Source: Mesorhizobium sp. YM1C-6-2
Lineage (GTDB): Bacteria; Pseudomonadota; Alphaproteobacteria; Rhizobiales; Rhizobiaceae
Assembly: GCF_003666685.1 (NCBI RefSeq)
Contig: NZ_RCIZ01000011.1
Coordinates: 62,001 to 126,000, forward strand
Reading direction: 5' to 3'
DNA: 64,000 nt
The notes beneath the pieces are model-generated. The model was not told the origin of the DNA. It saw only the letters and a list, made by a program, of their open reading frames with translations, and did no database searches. The position numbers were made by a program, and so were the translations under genes. Of the stretch, positions 46,622 to 54,277 are shown piece by piece (within the stretch, counting starts at the first letter, position 1; each line of letters opens with the position of its first letter).

Positions 46622-46993
46622 CTAGATCAGCCAGCTTTCGGGGTTCTTGATCGGTTCGCCGCGCTGCAGCGCCTGGATGCCTATGATGCAGCGCACGATG
46701 AACCAGACGGCGACCGCGAAGGCGAGCACGAAGCCGATCGCCAGGAACATCAGCAGCACCGAGACCACGCCATACAGCAGGCCGATCCAGAAGGTGCGGA
46801 TCTGCCAGGTGTAGTGCGTCTCGACGAAGCCTCCGGCCTTGCCACGGTTGATATAGGCGATGACCAGTCCGATCAGGCCGCTTATGCCGATTACCAGCCC
46901 GGCGAGATAAAGGATGTAGACGACGAGCGCATTGGTCTGGCCGGGCTCGAGCCAGCGGTCGGTCTGCCGGGGGGCAGGCGGTGTGTCGGTCAT
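46622..46993 (-). CDS. DUF4870-type membrane protein inside the glc operon
   Basis: A 123-residue inner-membrane protein with about three helices (ALVVYILYLAGLVIGISGLIGLVIAYI and IRTFWIGLLYGVVSVLLMFLAIGFVLAF). It matches DUF4870 in pattern (YINRGKAGGFVETHYTWQIRTFWIG). It overlaps the glcE stop codon by four bases and precedes glcF by 15, so it is expressed with glycolate oxidase. It could anchor the complex to the membrane or be a passenger; the sequence does not decide. Confidence 0.82.
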   Translation of the reverse strand: MTDTPPAPRQTDRWLEPGQTNALVVYILYLAGLVIGISGLIGLVIAYINRGKAGGFVETHYTWQIRTFWIGLLYGVVSVLLMFLAIGFVLAFAVAVWFIVRCIIGIQALQRGEPIKNPESWLI

Positions 46994-48252
46994 GATGTCT
47001 TCTCCTCCGTTGCCTGGGCGAGGGTAGCAGAATCGACGCCTGCGGCCAGTCGGCCGGGATTGAGGATGTTTTTCGGATCGAACTCGGCCTTGAGCCTTGC
47101 CGACAGCGCGGCAAGTGCCGCCGGCTGCGGCTCGAAGACCGGCACGGCCGCTCGCCAGGCCGAACTTGCCCGTACCAGGGTCGCGTGCCCGCCGCCGAAC
47201 TGCCGGACGAGCCGGCGCACCAGATCGGCCTCTGGCTCCCCTTCCATGCGCAGCCAGACCAGTCCGCCCTGCCAGTCATAGAAAGCGTCGGCGCCGGCCT
47301 CCATGCGTAGTGCCAGCACCATTTTGTGCGCTTCGGACGGCGTCATCGAGACGCGCCAGACCGGCCGCGCCGTGCCGTCGGCGAAGGGGGTGCAGTCGCG
47401 CACTTCGCGCCACAGCTCCCTTGAACCGCGGTCGGTCAGCTCCTCGATCCGCCCGGCATTTGCGAGCAAGGTCTTCAGCGTCTCGACGCGCGAGGCGACG
47501 GACGGGCCGAAGCCCTCGACGCGCAGCAGAGTGGCGGCATCCGCCCCGCGCAAATCGCTCGCGACACGCTCGGTGACGCCGTAGGGCAGGTGGGCCGCAC
47601 CGGACACTTCCGCGCTCGATCCCATCGCCAGCGCCATGGCGGCGGTCGCCGTCTCGTCGTCGAGGCCCCGGATCGCGAGCGTGGTTTCGGTTTCGGCCGC
47701 CGGCAGCACCTTGACGGTCAGGTCGGTCAACACGCCGAGCGTGCCCCACGCGCCGGTCATCAGCTTGGAAAGGTCGTAGCCGGTGACGTTCTTCACGACA
47801 CGCCCGCCCGACTTGAAGGTCTCGCCGCGGCCCGACACGACGGTCACGCCGAGAATGTGGTCGCGCGCCGCGCCAGCCTTCAGCCGGCGCGGCCCCGACA
47901 GGTTGGTGGAGATCGCGCCGCCGATGGTGCCGCCCTTGCCGCCGCGTGTGTCGTGGCCAAGCAGCCGCGAGCAGTCCATCGGCTCGAAGGCGAGCTGCTG
48001 GCTGTTCTGGGCGAGCAGATGCTCGATGTCGGCGATCGGCGTGCCGGCCTTGGCCGACAGCACCAGCTCCTCCGGCTCGTATAGCGTGACGCCCGACATC
48101 GCCGACAGGTCGATCGCATGCTCGTATTGCGCGGGACGTCCGATGCCGCGCTTGGAGCCGTGGCCGAGGATCTCGACGGGCGCCTCTTCCGAGAGCACCC
48201 ATTCGACGGCGCTCGCGACGTCCGCGGCGGTGAAGGGGAGGAAGGTTGTCAT
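46990..48252 (-). CDS. glcE: Glycolate oxidase, FAD-binding subunit GlcE
   Basis: A 420-residue FAD-linked subunit. The PCMH-type FAD domain is seen in ILGHGSKRGIG, GHDTRGGKGGTIGGAISTN and GRVVKNVTGYDLSKLMTGAWGTLG. It lacks the C-terminal length of GlcD, as is usual for GlcE. The ATG at 48250-48252 lies seven bases after the glcD stop. It overlaps the downstream DUF4870 gene by four bases. Confidence 0.94.
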   Translation of the reverse strand: MTTFLPFTAADVASAVEWVLSEEAPVEILGHGSKRGIGRPAQYEHAIDLSAMSGVTLYEPEELVLSAKAGTPIADIEHLLAQNSQQLAFEPMDCSRLLGHDTRGGKGGTIGGAISTNLSGPRRLKAGAARDHILGVTVVSGRGETFKSGGRVVKNVTGYDLSKLMTGAWGTLGVLTDLTVKVLPAAETETTLAIRGLDDETATAAMALAMGSSAEVSGAAHLPYGVTERVASDLRGADAATLLRVEGFGPSVASRVETLKTLLANAGRIEELTDRGSRELWREVRDCTPFADGTARPVWRVSMTPSEAHKMVLALRMEAGADAFYDWQGGLVWLRMEGEPEADLVRRLVRQFGGGHATLVRASSAWRAAVPVFEPQPAALAALSARLKAEFDPKNILNPGRLAAGVDSATLAQATEEKTS

Positions 48253-48259
48253 GGGAGGG

Positions 48260-49756
48260 CTAAAACCTCGGGATGCTCGGGAAGGGCAGCTTGCCGCCCG
48301 ACACATGCATGCGGCCGAGCTCGGCGCAGCGGCGAAGCTGCGGGAACACTTTGCCCGGATTGAGCAGGTGGTTGGGGTCGAAGGCGCATTTCACCCGCAT
48401 CTGCTGGTCGAGGTCGATCTGGTTGAACATCTCGCCCATCAGGTCGCGCTTCTCGACGCCGACGCCATGCTCGCCGGTCAGCACCCCGCCGACCTTCACG
48501 CATAGCCGTAGGATGTCGGCGCCAAAAGCCTCGGCCTTGTCGAGCTCGCCCGGCTTGTTGGCGTCGTAGAGGATCAGCGGATGCAGGTTGCCGTCGCCGG
48601 CATGGAAGACGTTGGCGACGGCGAGCCCGTACTGCTCCGACAGCTCGCGCATGCCGGCGAGCACCTTGGGCAGCTCCTTGCGCGGGATCGTGCCGTCCAT
48701 GCAGTAATAGTCGGGCGAGATGCGCCCGACCGCCGGGAAGGCCGCCTTGCGTCCCGCCCAGAAGGCAAGCCGCTCCTCCTCAGAGGTCGAGATGCGGCAG
48801 GTGGTCTGGCCGTTCCTGTGGGCGATCTTCTCGACGAGATCGATGAGGTGATCGACCTCCACCTTGGGGCCGTCCAGCTCGACGATCAGCAGCGCCTCGA
48901 CGTCGAGCGGATAGCCGGCGTGGAGAAAATCCTCGGCCGCCTTGATCGCCGGGCGATCCATCATCTCCATGCCGCCGGGGATGATGCCGGCGCCGATGAT
49001 GTCGGCGACACATTGCCCGCCCTGTTCGCTGGTCGGGAAGCCGATCAGCAGCGCGCGCGCCGTGTCCGGCTTCTTCAGGATGCGCACCGTCACCTCGGTG
49101 ACGACCCCGAGCAGGCCCTCCGAGCCGTTCATCACGCCGAGCAGGTCGTAGCCGCCCGAGTCGAGATGCTTGCCGCCCAGCCGGATGACCTCGCCGTCCA
49201 TCAGCACCATCTCGATGCCGAGCACGTTGTTGGCGGTCAGTCCGTATTTCAGGCAGTGCACGCCGCCGGAATTCTCCGCCACGTTGCCGCCGATAGAGCA
49301 GGCGATCTGCGAGGAGGGGTCCGGCGCGTAGTAGAAGCCCTCGTCCTGCACGGCGACGCTGATGCCGAGATTGGTGACGCCGGGCTGCGCCACCACGCAG
49401 CGGTTGGGGAAATCGATCTCGATGATGCGGTTGAAGCGGCTCATGACGAGCAGCACCGCGTCCTCCAGCGGCAGCGCGCCGCCCGACAGCGACGTGCCCG
49501 AGCCGCGCGGCACGACGCGGATGTTGCGGTCGTTGCAGTATTTCAGGATGCTGGAGACCTGCGCCACCGTTTCCGGCAGCACCACGACCAGCGGCAACTG
49601 GCGATAGGCGGTCAGCCCGTCGCTTTCGAAGGCGCGCATCTCGTTGACGGCGTCGACCACGCCTTCGCCCGGCACGATCCGCGCCAGGTCGGCGACGATG
49701 TCGTCGCGCCGCCTCATCGTCTCGGAATCGGGCTTGGGCATCGCCAGGCCGGTCAT
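48260..49756 (-). CDS. glcD: Glycolate oxidase, catalytic FAD subunit GlcD
   Basis: Oxidises glycolate to glyoxylate. The 498-residue flavoprotein has the FAD domain RVVPRGSGTSLSGGALPLEDA, CSIGGNVAENSGGVHCLKYG and GSEGLLGVVTEVTVRI, and a C-terminal cap with FHAGDGNLHPLI and GEHGVGVEKRDLM, the vanillyl-alcohol-oxidase fold motifs. The ATG at 49754-49756 has GGAGGA five bases upstream. Glyoxylate joins the pool also made by isocitrate lyase (aceA). It is first in its operon and divergent from a FadR-type regulator. Confidence 0.95.
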   Translation of the reverse strand: MTGLAMPKPDSETMRRRDDIVADLARIVPGEGVVDAVNEMRAFESDGLTAYRQLPLVVVLPETVAQVSSILKYCNDRNIRVVPRGSGTSLSGGALPLEDAVLLVMSRFNRIIEIDFPNRCVVAQPGVTNLGISVAVQDEGFYYAPDPSSQIACSIGGNVAENSGGVHCLKYGLTANNVLGIEMVLMDGEVIRLGGKHLDSGGYDLLGVMNGSEGLLGVVTEVTVRILKKPDTARALLIGFPTSEQGGQCVADIIGAGIIPGGMEMMDRPAIKAAEDFLHAGYPLDVEALLIVELDGPKVEVDHLIDLVEKIAHRNGQTTCRISTSEEERLAFWAGRKAAFPAVGRISPDYYCMDGTIPRKELPKVLAGMRELSEQYGLAVANVFHAGDGNLHPLILYDANKPGELDKAEAFGADILRLCVKVGGVLTGEHGVGVEKRDLMGEMFNQIDLDQQMRVKCAFDPNHLLNPGKVFPQLRRCAELGRMHVSGGKLPFPSIPRF

Positions 49757-49769
49757 CGCGTCCTCCGAC

Positions 49770-49800
49770 GTAAACTGGTCAAAACCGTTTACCAGTTTAC
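49770..49800. promoter_or_regulatory. Inverted-repeat operator upstream of glcD
   Basis: GTAAACTGGT (49770-49779) and ACCAGTTTAC (49791-49800) are perfect ten-base inverted arms around an 11-base spacer. The TGGT/ACCA cores match the operator type of FadR/GlcC/LldR regulators. The site begins 14 bases upstream of the glcD start codon. Confidence 0.78.
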
Positions 49801-49884
49801 GATCCAGTTGCAAATGCTTGCTCGCCCAACTGCACGGAAAGGGCCGCAGTCATCGAAACGGACCTCTGGCAATTGGATAAATTA

Positions 49885-49895
49885 TTTGACCAGTT
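49885..49895. promoter_or_regulatory. Third operator half-site
   Basis: TTTGACCAGTT is the exact reverse complement of AACTGGTCAAA at 49773-49783. It lies about 50 bases before the preferred start of the regulator gene and suggests binding at two spaced sites. Confidence 0.6.
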
Positions 49896-49941
49896 GGCCG
49901 CTTGTTTCTATCCTGCCGGCATTTCACGCAGGGACACGCCC

Positions 49942-50709
49942 TTGGGCGAGATCTTCTCCAGGATAGAGCATCTGCGCACCGCCGACGAGGTGGTACAGCA
50001 GATCGAAGCGCTCGTGCTCGAAGGCATATTGCGCGTCGGCGATCGCCTGCCCGGCGAGCGCGAGCTGGCGCGGCAGTTCGACGTGTCGAGGCCGATCCTG
50101 CGCGACGCGTTGAAGGATCTCGAAGGGCGCGGCCTGCTCACCACCCGCCATGGCGGCGGCACCTATGTCGCCGACGTCATCGGCCAGGTCTTCGCCAAGC
50201 CGGTGACGGAGCTTTTCGCCACCCACCGCAAGGCGGCCAGCGACTATCTGGAATACCGCCGCGAGATCGAGGGCGTCGCCGCCGAGTTCGCCGCCCGCCG
50301 TGCGACCGCCGACGACCTGGCGCTGCTCGACCGCATCGTCGAGCGCATGCAGGAGGTGCAGCCCTCCGGCGACATGGAGGCGGAGGCGGCGATCGACGTC
50401 GAGTTCCACCAGGCGATCGGCGAATGCGCGCACAACATCATGCTGATGCACACGCTGCGCTCCTGCTACCGGCTGCTGTCGGAAGGCGTGCTGCAGAACC
50501 GCATCCTCGTGTTCAACCTGCCCGACGCCAGCGCCACCCTGCTCGACCAGCATCTGGCGATCCACAAGGCGGTCAGGTCCGGCGATCCGGCCGCGGCGCG
50601 GCGCGCGGCGATGGACCACATCACCTATCTCGAGCAGGCGCTTGCCGAGGCCGAGCGCACCGGCGACTGGCAGCGCGTGGCGCGCCTGCGCCTGACCCAG
50701 CGCAGCTGA
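49942..50709 (+). CDS. FadR/GntR-family regulator (GlcC/LldR type)
   Basis: A regulator of about 255 residues: an N-terminal winged helix-turn-helix (GDRLPGERELARQFDVSRPILRDALKDLEGRGLL) and an FCD effector domain with the metal-binding His residues in VEFHQAIGECAHN and DQHLAIHKAV. The open frame extends upstream to a TTG at 49873, but that segment overlaps an operator half-site; the TTG at 49942 has AGGGA about eight bases before it and matches family length. It lies between divergent glcD and the lldD gene, so it likely responds to glycolate or lactate. Confidence 0.88.
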   Translation: MGEIFSRIEHLRTADEVVQQIEALVLEGILRVGDRLPGERELARQFDVSRPILRDALKDLEGRGLLTTRHGGGTYVADVIGQVFAKPVTELFATHRKAASDYLEYRREIEGVAAEFAARRATADDLALLDRIVERMQEVQPSGDMEAEAAIDVEFHQAIGECAHNIMLMHTLRSCYRLLSEGVLQNRILVFNLPDASATLLDQHLAIHKAVRSGDPAAARRAAMDHITYLEQALAEAERTGDWQRVARLRLTQRS

Positions 50710-50748
50710 ATTTGAAATCTTGATGGCGAACGACGCCTGGAGGCAACG

Positions 50749-51933
50749 ATGACGACCGGACCCCGCAAACCTTACGGCAAGCCGCTGAGAGGGACGCCGA
50801 TGTCGATCCTCGAGATCGACGACCTGAAGAAGATGGCGAAGCGGCGCGTGCCGAAGATGTTCTTCGACTACGCCGATTCCGGCGCCTGGACGGAAAGCAC
50901 CTACCGCGCCAACGAGGAGGATTTTCAAAAAATCAAGCTCAGGCAGCGCGTGCTGGTCGACATGAGCAACCGCTCGCTGGAAACCACCATGATCGGCCAG
51001 AAGGTGTCGATGCCGGTGGCGCTGGCGCCGACCGGCATGACCGGCATGCAGCATCCCGACGGCGAGATCCTGGCCGCCCAGGCCGCCGAGGAATTCGGCG
51101 TGCCCTTCACGCTGTCGACCATGGCGATCTGCTCGATCGAGGACGTCGCCGAGCGGACGACGAAGCCGTTCTGGTTCCAGCTCTACGTGCTCAGGGACAA
51201 GGATTTCGTCTACAACCTGATCGACCGCGCCAAGGCGGCGAAATGCTCCGCGCTCGTGCTCACGCTGGACCTGCAACTCCTTGGCCAGCGCCACAAGGAC
51301 CTGCGCAACGGGCTCTCCGCGCCGCCGAAATTCACGCCCAAGCACGTCTGGCAGGTGGCGACCCGGCCGCGCTGGGCATTCGGCATGCTCGGCACCCCGC
51401 GCCGCACCTTCCGCAACATCGTCGGCCACGCCAAGGGCGTCGGCGACCTCGCCTCGCTGTCCTCCTGGACGACCGAGCAGTTCGATCCGCAGCTTTCCTG
51501 GAAGGATGTCGAGTGGATCAAGAACCGCTGGGGCGGCAAGCTGATCCTGAAGGGCATCAACGACGTCGAGGACGCCAGGATGGCGGTCAGCACGGGCGCC
51601 GACGCCATCATCGTGTCCAACCATGGCGGCCGCCAGCTCGACGGAGCGCCGTCCTCGATCTCCATGGTCGAGCCGATCGCCGACGCCGTCGGCGACAAGC
51701 TGGAAGTCCACATGGACGGCGGCATCCGCTCCGGCCAGGACGTGCTGAAGGCGCTCTGCCTCGGCGCCAAGGGCACCTATATCGGCCGGCCCTTCCTCTA
51801 TGGGCTCGGCGCGCTCGGCAAGCCGGGCGTCACCAAGGCGCTGGAGATCATCCGCAAGGAGATGGACATGACGCTGGCGCTCTGCGGCAAGCGGCTGATC
51901 ACCGACGCCAGCAAGGAGATGCTGCACAGGTAG
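50749..51933 (+). CDS. lldD: FMN-dependent alpha-hydroxy-acid dehydrogenase (L-lactate type)
   Basis: A 394-residue FMN enzyme of the glycolate oxidase / L-lactate dehydrogenase family. FFDYADSGAWTESTYRAN, APTGMTGMQHPDGE and the active-site segment IVSNHGGRQLDGAPSS, with catalytic His and Arg, are present, and HMDGGIRSGQDVLKAL closes the FMN site. L-lactate is the likely substrate, but mandelate- or glycolate-active relatives are similar. Two starts are possible: ATG at 50749 (GGAGG five bases upstream, chosen) or ATG at 50800. It follows the regulator by 39 bases and is probably under its control. Confidence 0.9.
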   Translation: MTTGPRKPYGKPLRGTPMSILEIDDLKKMAKRRVPKMFFDYADSGAWTESTYRANEEDFQKIKLRQRVLVDMSNRSLETTMIGQKVSMPVALAPTGMTGMQHPDGEILAAQAAEEFGVPFTLSTMAICSIEDVAERTTKPFWFQLYVLRDKDFVYNLIDRAKAAKCSALVLTLDLQLLGQRHKDLRNGLSAPPKFTPKHVWQVATRPRWAFGMLGTPRRTFRNIVGHAKGVGDLASLSSWTTEQFDPQLSWKDVEWIKNRWGGKLILKGINDVEDARMAVSTGADAIIVSNHGGRQLDGAPSSISMVEPIADAVGDKLEVHMDGGIRSGQDVLKALCLGAKGTYIGRPFLYGLGALGKPGVTKALEIIRKEMDMTLALCGKRLITDASKEMLHR

Positions 51934-51949
51934 CAGGACGCTGGTTCCC

Positions 51950-52105
51950 TCCCCCTTGAGGGGAGGGTGGACAACCGCCGCAGGCGGTTGGACGGGCGGG
52001 GTAGCCGGCGCAGTGCTCGACGTTCGTGAGCGCCGCGTTTTTCGTCACCGACCCCGCCCTGCGGCTTCGCCGCCGACCCCACCCGACAGGGGGGAGGTGA
52101 AGAAG
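51950..52105. repeat. Mosaic palindromic intergenic repeat
   Basis: About 155 bases of nested inverted repeats: CCCTCCCC/GGGGAGGG, CAACCGCC/GGCGGTTG, GGGCGGGGT (near 51995) against ACCCCGCCC (near 52055), and CCCACCCG with GGGGGGAGG at the far end. It looks like a dispersed mosaic element of the type found between genes in Mesorhizobium; it has no reading frame of note. Confidence 0.7.
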
Positions 52106-52156
52106 GCGCTTCCGCGGGGGACTCGTCAAACACGCCTGCCTCGATTAGGCAGGGCC

Positions 52157-52900
52157 ATGACTGGCATGAACTTCAGCGATGCGCGCGGTCCGGACGGCAC
52201 CCTCGTCTATGCGATCGGCGACGTGCACGGGCGACTCGACCTGCTCGTCGAAATGCATGCGCGCATCGCCGCAGAGATCATGCGGCTGCGGCCGGCCGAC
52301 TGGCGCATCGTGCATCTCGGCGACTATGTCGATCGCGGGCCGGCTTCGCAGGGGGTGATCGAGTTCCTGGTCCGCCAGACCGCCGCCGACCGCCGCATCC
52401 TGGCGCTCGCCGGCAATCACGACGTCGGCTTCCTCGATTTCCTCGCCGAGCCCGACCCGGTCGGGCTTTTCGCCCGGTATGGCGGCGTCGAGACGGCCCG
52501 CTCCTACGGCGTCGAGCTCGATCTCCAGGACATGGCGGCTTTTGGCGCGGGCTGCCGCGCGCTTGCCTCAGCGGTGCCGGAAAGCCACAGGAAGTTCCTG
52601 CGCACGCTGGAGTTCTCGGCTTCCTTCGGCGACTTCTTCTTCTGCCACGCGGGCATCCGGCCCGGCGTCGCGCTGGACGCCCAGGATCCCAAGGACCTGA
52701 TATGGATCAGGGGCGACTTCCATCGCCACCAGGAGCTCTTTCCCAAGATCGTGGTGCATGGGCACACGCCGGTGGCGGAGCCGGAGGTGCTGCCGAACCG
52801 CGTCAATATCGACACCGGCGCCTTTGCAAGCGGCAGGCTCACCGCGCTCGTCATCGACGGCGCGGAGAAACGTCTGCTGACGGCGGAGGTTCGGGACTAG
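52157..52900 (+). CDS. Metallophosphatase (PP1/ApaH-like serine/threonine phosphatase)
   Basis: A 247-residue cytosolic enzyme with all phosphoesterase motifs in order: YAIGDVHGRLDLL, VHLGDYVDRGP, LAGNHDVGFLDF, FFFCHAGIRPG and IVVHGHTPVAEPE. It hydrolyses phosphoproteins or dinucleoside polyphosphates through two metal ions; which substrate cannot be decided. The ATG at 52157 follows AGGG and gives the family length. A repeat element lies just upstream. Confidence 0.9.
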   Translation: MTGMNFSDARGPDGTLVYAIGDVHGRLDLLVEMHARIAAEIMRLRPADWRIVHLGDYVDRGPASQGVIEFLVRQTAADRRILALAGNHDVGFLDFLAEPDPVGLFARYGGVETARSYGVELDLQDMAAFGAGCRALASAVPESHRKFLRTLEFSASFGDFFFCHAGIRPGVALDAQDPKDLIWIRGDFHRHQELFPKIVVHGHTPVAEPEVLPNRVNIDTGAFASGRLTALVIDGAEKRLLTAEVRD

Positions 52901-53040
52901 CGGTTGAGGGCGGTGGTGACGCCGTAGCCGTCGACGGCGGCATGGCCGCTCGATGCATCGGCTCCGTAGATGCCGACGCCCCAGAGCGTGATGGCGGCAA
53001 GCATGGCAAGCGAAAGAAGCGCGGCTTTCACGGGAGTCAT
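52897..53040 (-). CDS. Small membrane or secreted hypothetical protein
   Basis: A 47-residue frame beginning at the ATG at 53038-53040 with one hydrophobic helix (ALLSLAMLAAITLWGVGIYGA). The stop overlaps the end of the phosphatase gene by four bases on the other strand. The open frame extends upstream to 53160 without a better start. The ribosome site is weak, and I regard the gene as possible only. Confidence 0.4.
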   Translation of the reverse strand: MTPVKAALLSLAMLAAITLWGVGIYGADASSGHAAVDGYGVTTALNR

Positions 53041-53406
53041 CTCGGTTGTTGCCCTGCCTACATCTGGCACGAATGAGGTTACGAATGCGTTTCGGTCCAG
53101 ATGTGTCGCACGGGCGGTTTCGATGCCGCCTGTGATACCCAAGCCCTGTATCCCAAACATGTCGCCGGCCGGTCCGAAACGGATCAGTCTTGAATCAACC
53201 TCGAAACCGGAAGCGCGATCATCTAGACAGGGTTAACACGCGAAGCCAGCGCCAGGCTGACCATCCACAGCAAAAGAAATCGGCCGTGCCATAATTGCAA
53301 CGGGTGCTCCTTTCTTCGCCCTTTTGCGTTGAAGCGGACGTCGGCAGCCGACAGGTGAGGGGCAGCACAAACCGTCCAGCTTGACGCTTCTGTTTTGCAT
53401 TTGCGT

Positions 53407-53446
53407 CCGTCATTCCGGGGCCGAGAAGCGGCACCCGGAATCCAGA
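53407..53446 (-). repeat. REP-like element, diverged copy A
   Basis: Reverse-complement orientation relative to copies B and C, with several substitutions in the core (GCCGCTTCTCGG in place of TCCGCTGCGCGG on the copy-C strand). The ends CCGTCATTCCGGGGCC and CCCGGAATCCAG are kept. Confidence 0.75.
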
Positions 53447-53517
53447 TCGCCGGCCTTGGTCGTGTTGTCCGGCAACCCCCGGGTGCACCCTCCAGGCCCT
53501 GTTCTTCAGCCCCGCCA

Positions 53518-53558
53518 CTCTGGATTCCGGGTTCCGCTGCGCGGCCCCGGAATGACGG
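53518..53558 (+). repeat. REP-like element, copy B
   Basis: A 40-base palindromic element beginning CTCTGGATTCCGGG and ending CCCCGGAATGACG; ATTCCGGG and CCCGGAAT form the stem. Its first 40 bases are identical to copy C. Confidence 0.88.
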
Positions 53559-53810
53559 AAGTTCTATGTCTGTCAGGAATTGTCAGGAATATCTTCCTAA
53601 TTTCTCCTCACCCCTCCAACCTCCCGCATAATCATCCCCGCAGCTTGCTTGTGGGAACGGGTGTGCACGACCGGCATCCAGGCAAGTGTGGCGCTGGATC
53701 GCGTCCCGCGTTGGTCACGCAGGCGGCTCCGGTCCCAATGCTGGCCTGCGCGCCCGCTCCTCCAGCCTATCGGAAGGGGATGGGCCGGGCACGGCAACGG
53801 GAAAAACGCC

Positions 53811-53870
53811 GGCGGCGCATGGCTGCGCGTCAACTAGATTACTTAGAAGACGTCGCAGCCATGCGCCGCC
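53811..53870. repeat. Long inverted repeat with 17-base perfect arms
   Basis: GGCGGCGCATGGCTGCG (53811-53827) is exactly mirrored by 53854-53870. Inside, CGTC and GACG can extend the stem by four pairs past a bulged T, leaving an AT-richer loop containing CTAGATTAC. Stem and loop differ in composition from the neighbouring REP-like copies. Confidence 0.85.
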
Positions 53871-53941
53871 TCCCACAATGGCCAGACTGCGAAAGCAGGG
53901 CGTGGTGACGATGAAACGCGCCAACTGGACGACCACCAGCA

Positions 53942-53981
53942 CTCTGGATTCCGGGTTCCGCTGCGCGGCCCCGGAATGACG
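53942..53981 (+). repeat. REP-like element, copy C
   Basis: Identical over 40 bases to copy B and, reversed, to copy D. Confidence 0.88.
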
Positions 53982-54064
53982 AATGACCGAAAGGACGCCG
54001 TGAAAGACGAGAACGATGCTTGAGATCGCCGCCCTTCATTTCCATCGCCAATGGCAAAGTGGGT

Positions 54065-54104
54065 CGTCATTCCGGGGCCGCGCAGCGGAACCCGGAATCC
54101 AGAG
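54065..54104 (-). repeat. REP-like element, copy D
   Basis: The exact reverse complement of copy C, 83 bases further on; C and D form a head-to-head pair like a BIME arrangement. Confidence 0.88.
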
Positions 54105-54277
54105 CGGTGAGGTTGAAAGAAACGAGATGCGCATCCGAGGCGGTCAGCAGCCGAATGCTGCAGATGGCCGAACGGGCAATCCTCCCCGCAAAGGGAGGGA
54201 ACTGCTCCACCTTGCCGCTAAAGGCTCCATCGGTTAGGACGCCCGCCATATTCACTCTCTCATGAAGCGACGATCCC

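Larger units (their letters stand above)
53041..54277. other. Gene-poor kilobase filled with palindromic repeats
   Basis: No frame here looks like a real protein. The stretch holds four copies of a 40-base REP-like element (53407-53446, 53518-53558, 53942-53981, 54065-54104) and a separate 17-base-arm inverted repeat at 53811-53870. The leader of hisS occupies the right end. Confidence 0.7.

Noticed and set aside
49924-51927. A 667-residue minus-strand frame
   Set aside because: It is opposite the FadR-type regulator and lldD, both of which have complete domains.
53407-54104. The repeats as a possible CRISPR array
   Set aside because: The copies are palindromic, in both orientations, irregularly spaced by 71 to 383 bases, and no cas gene is near.
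53226-54240. Several short open frames in the repeat region
   Set aside because: They are Arg/Pro-rich, cross the REP-like elements and lack ribosome sites.
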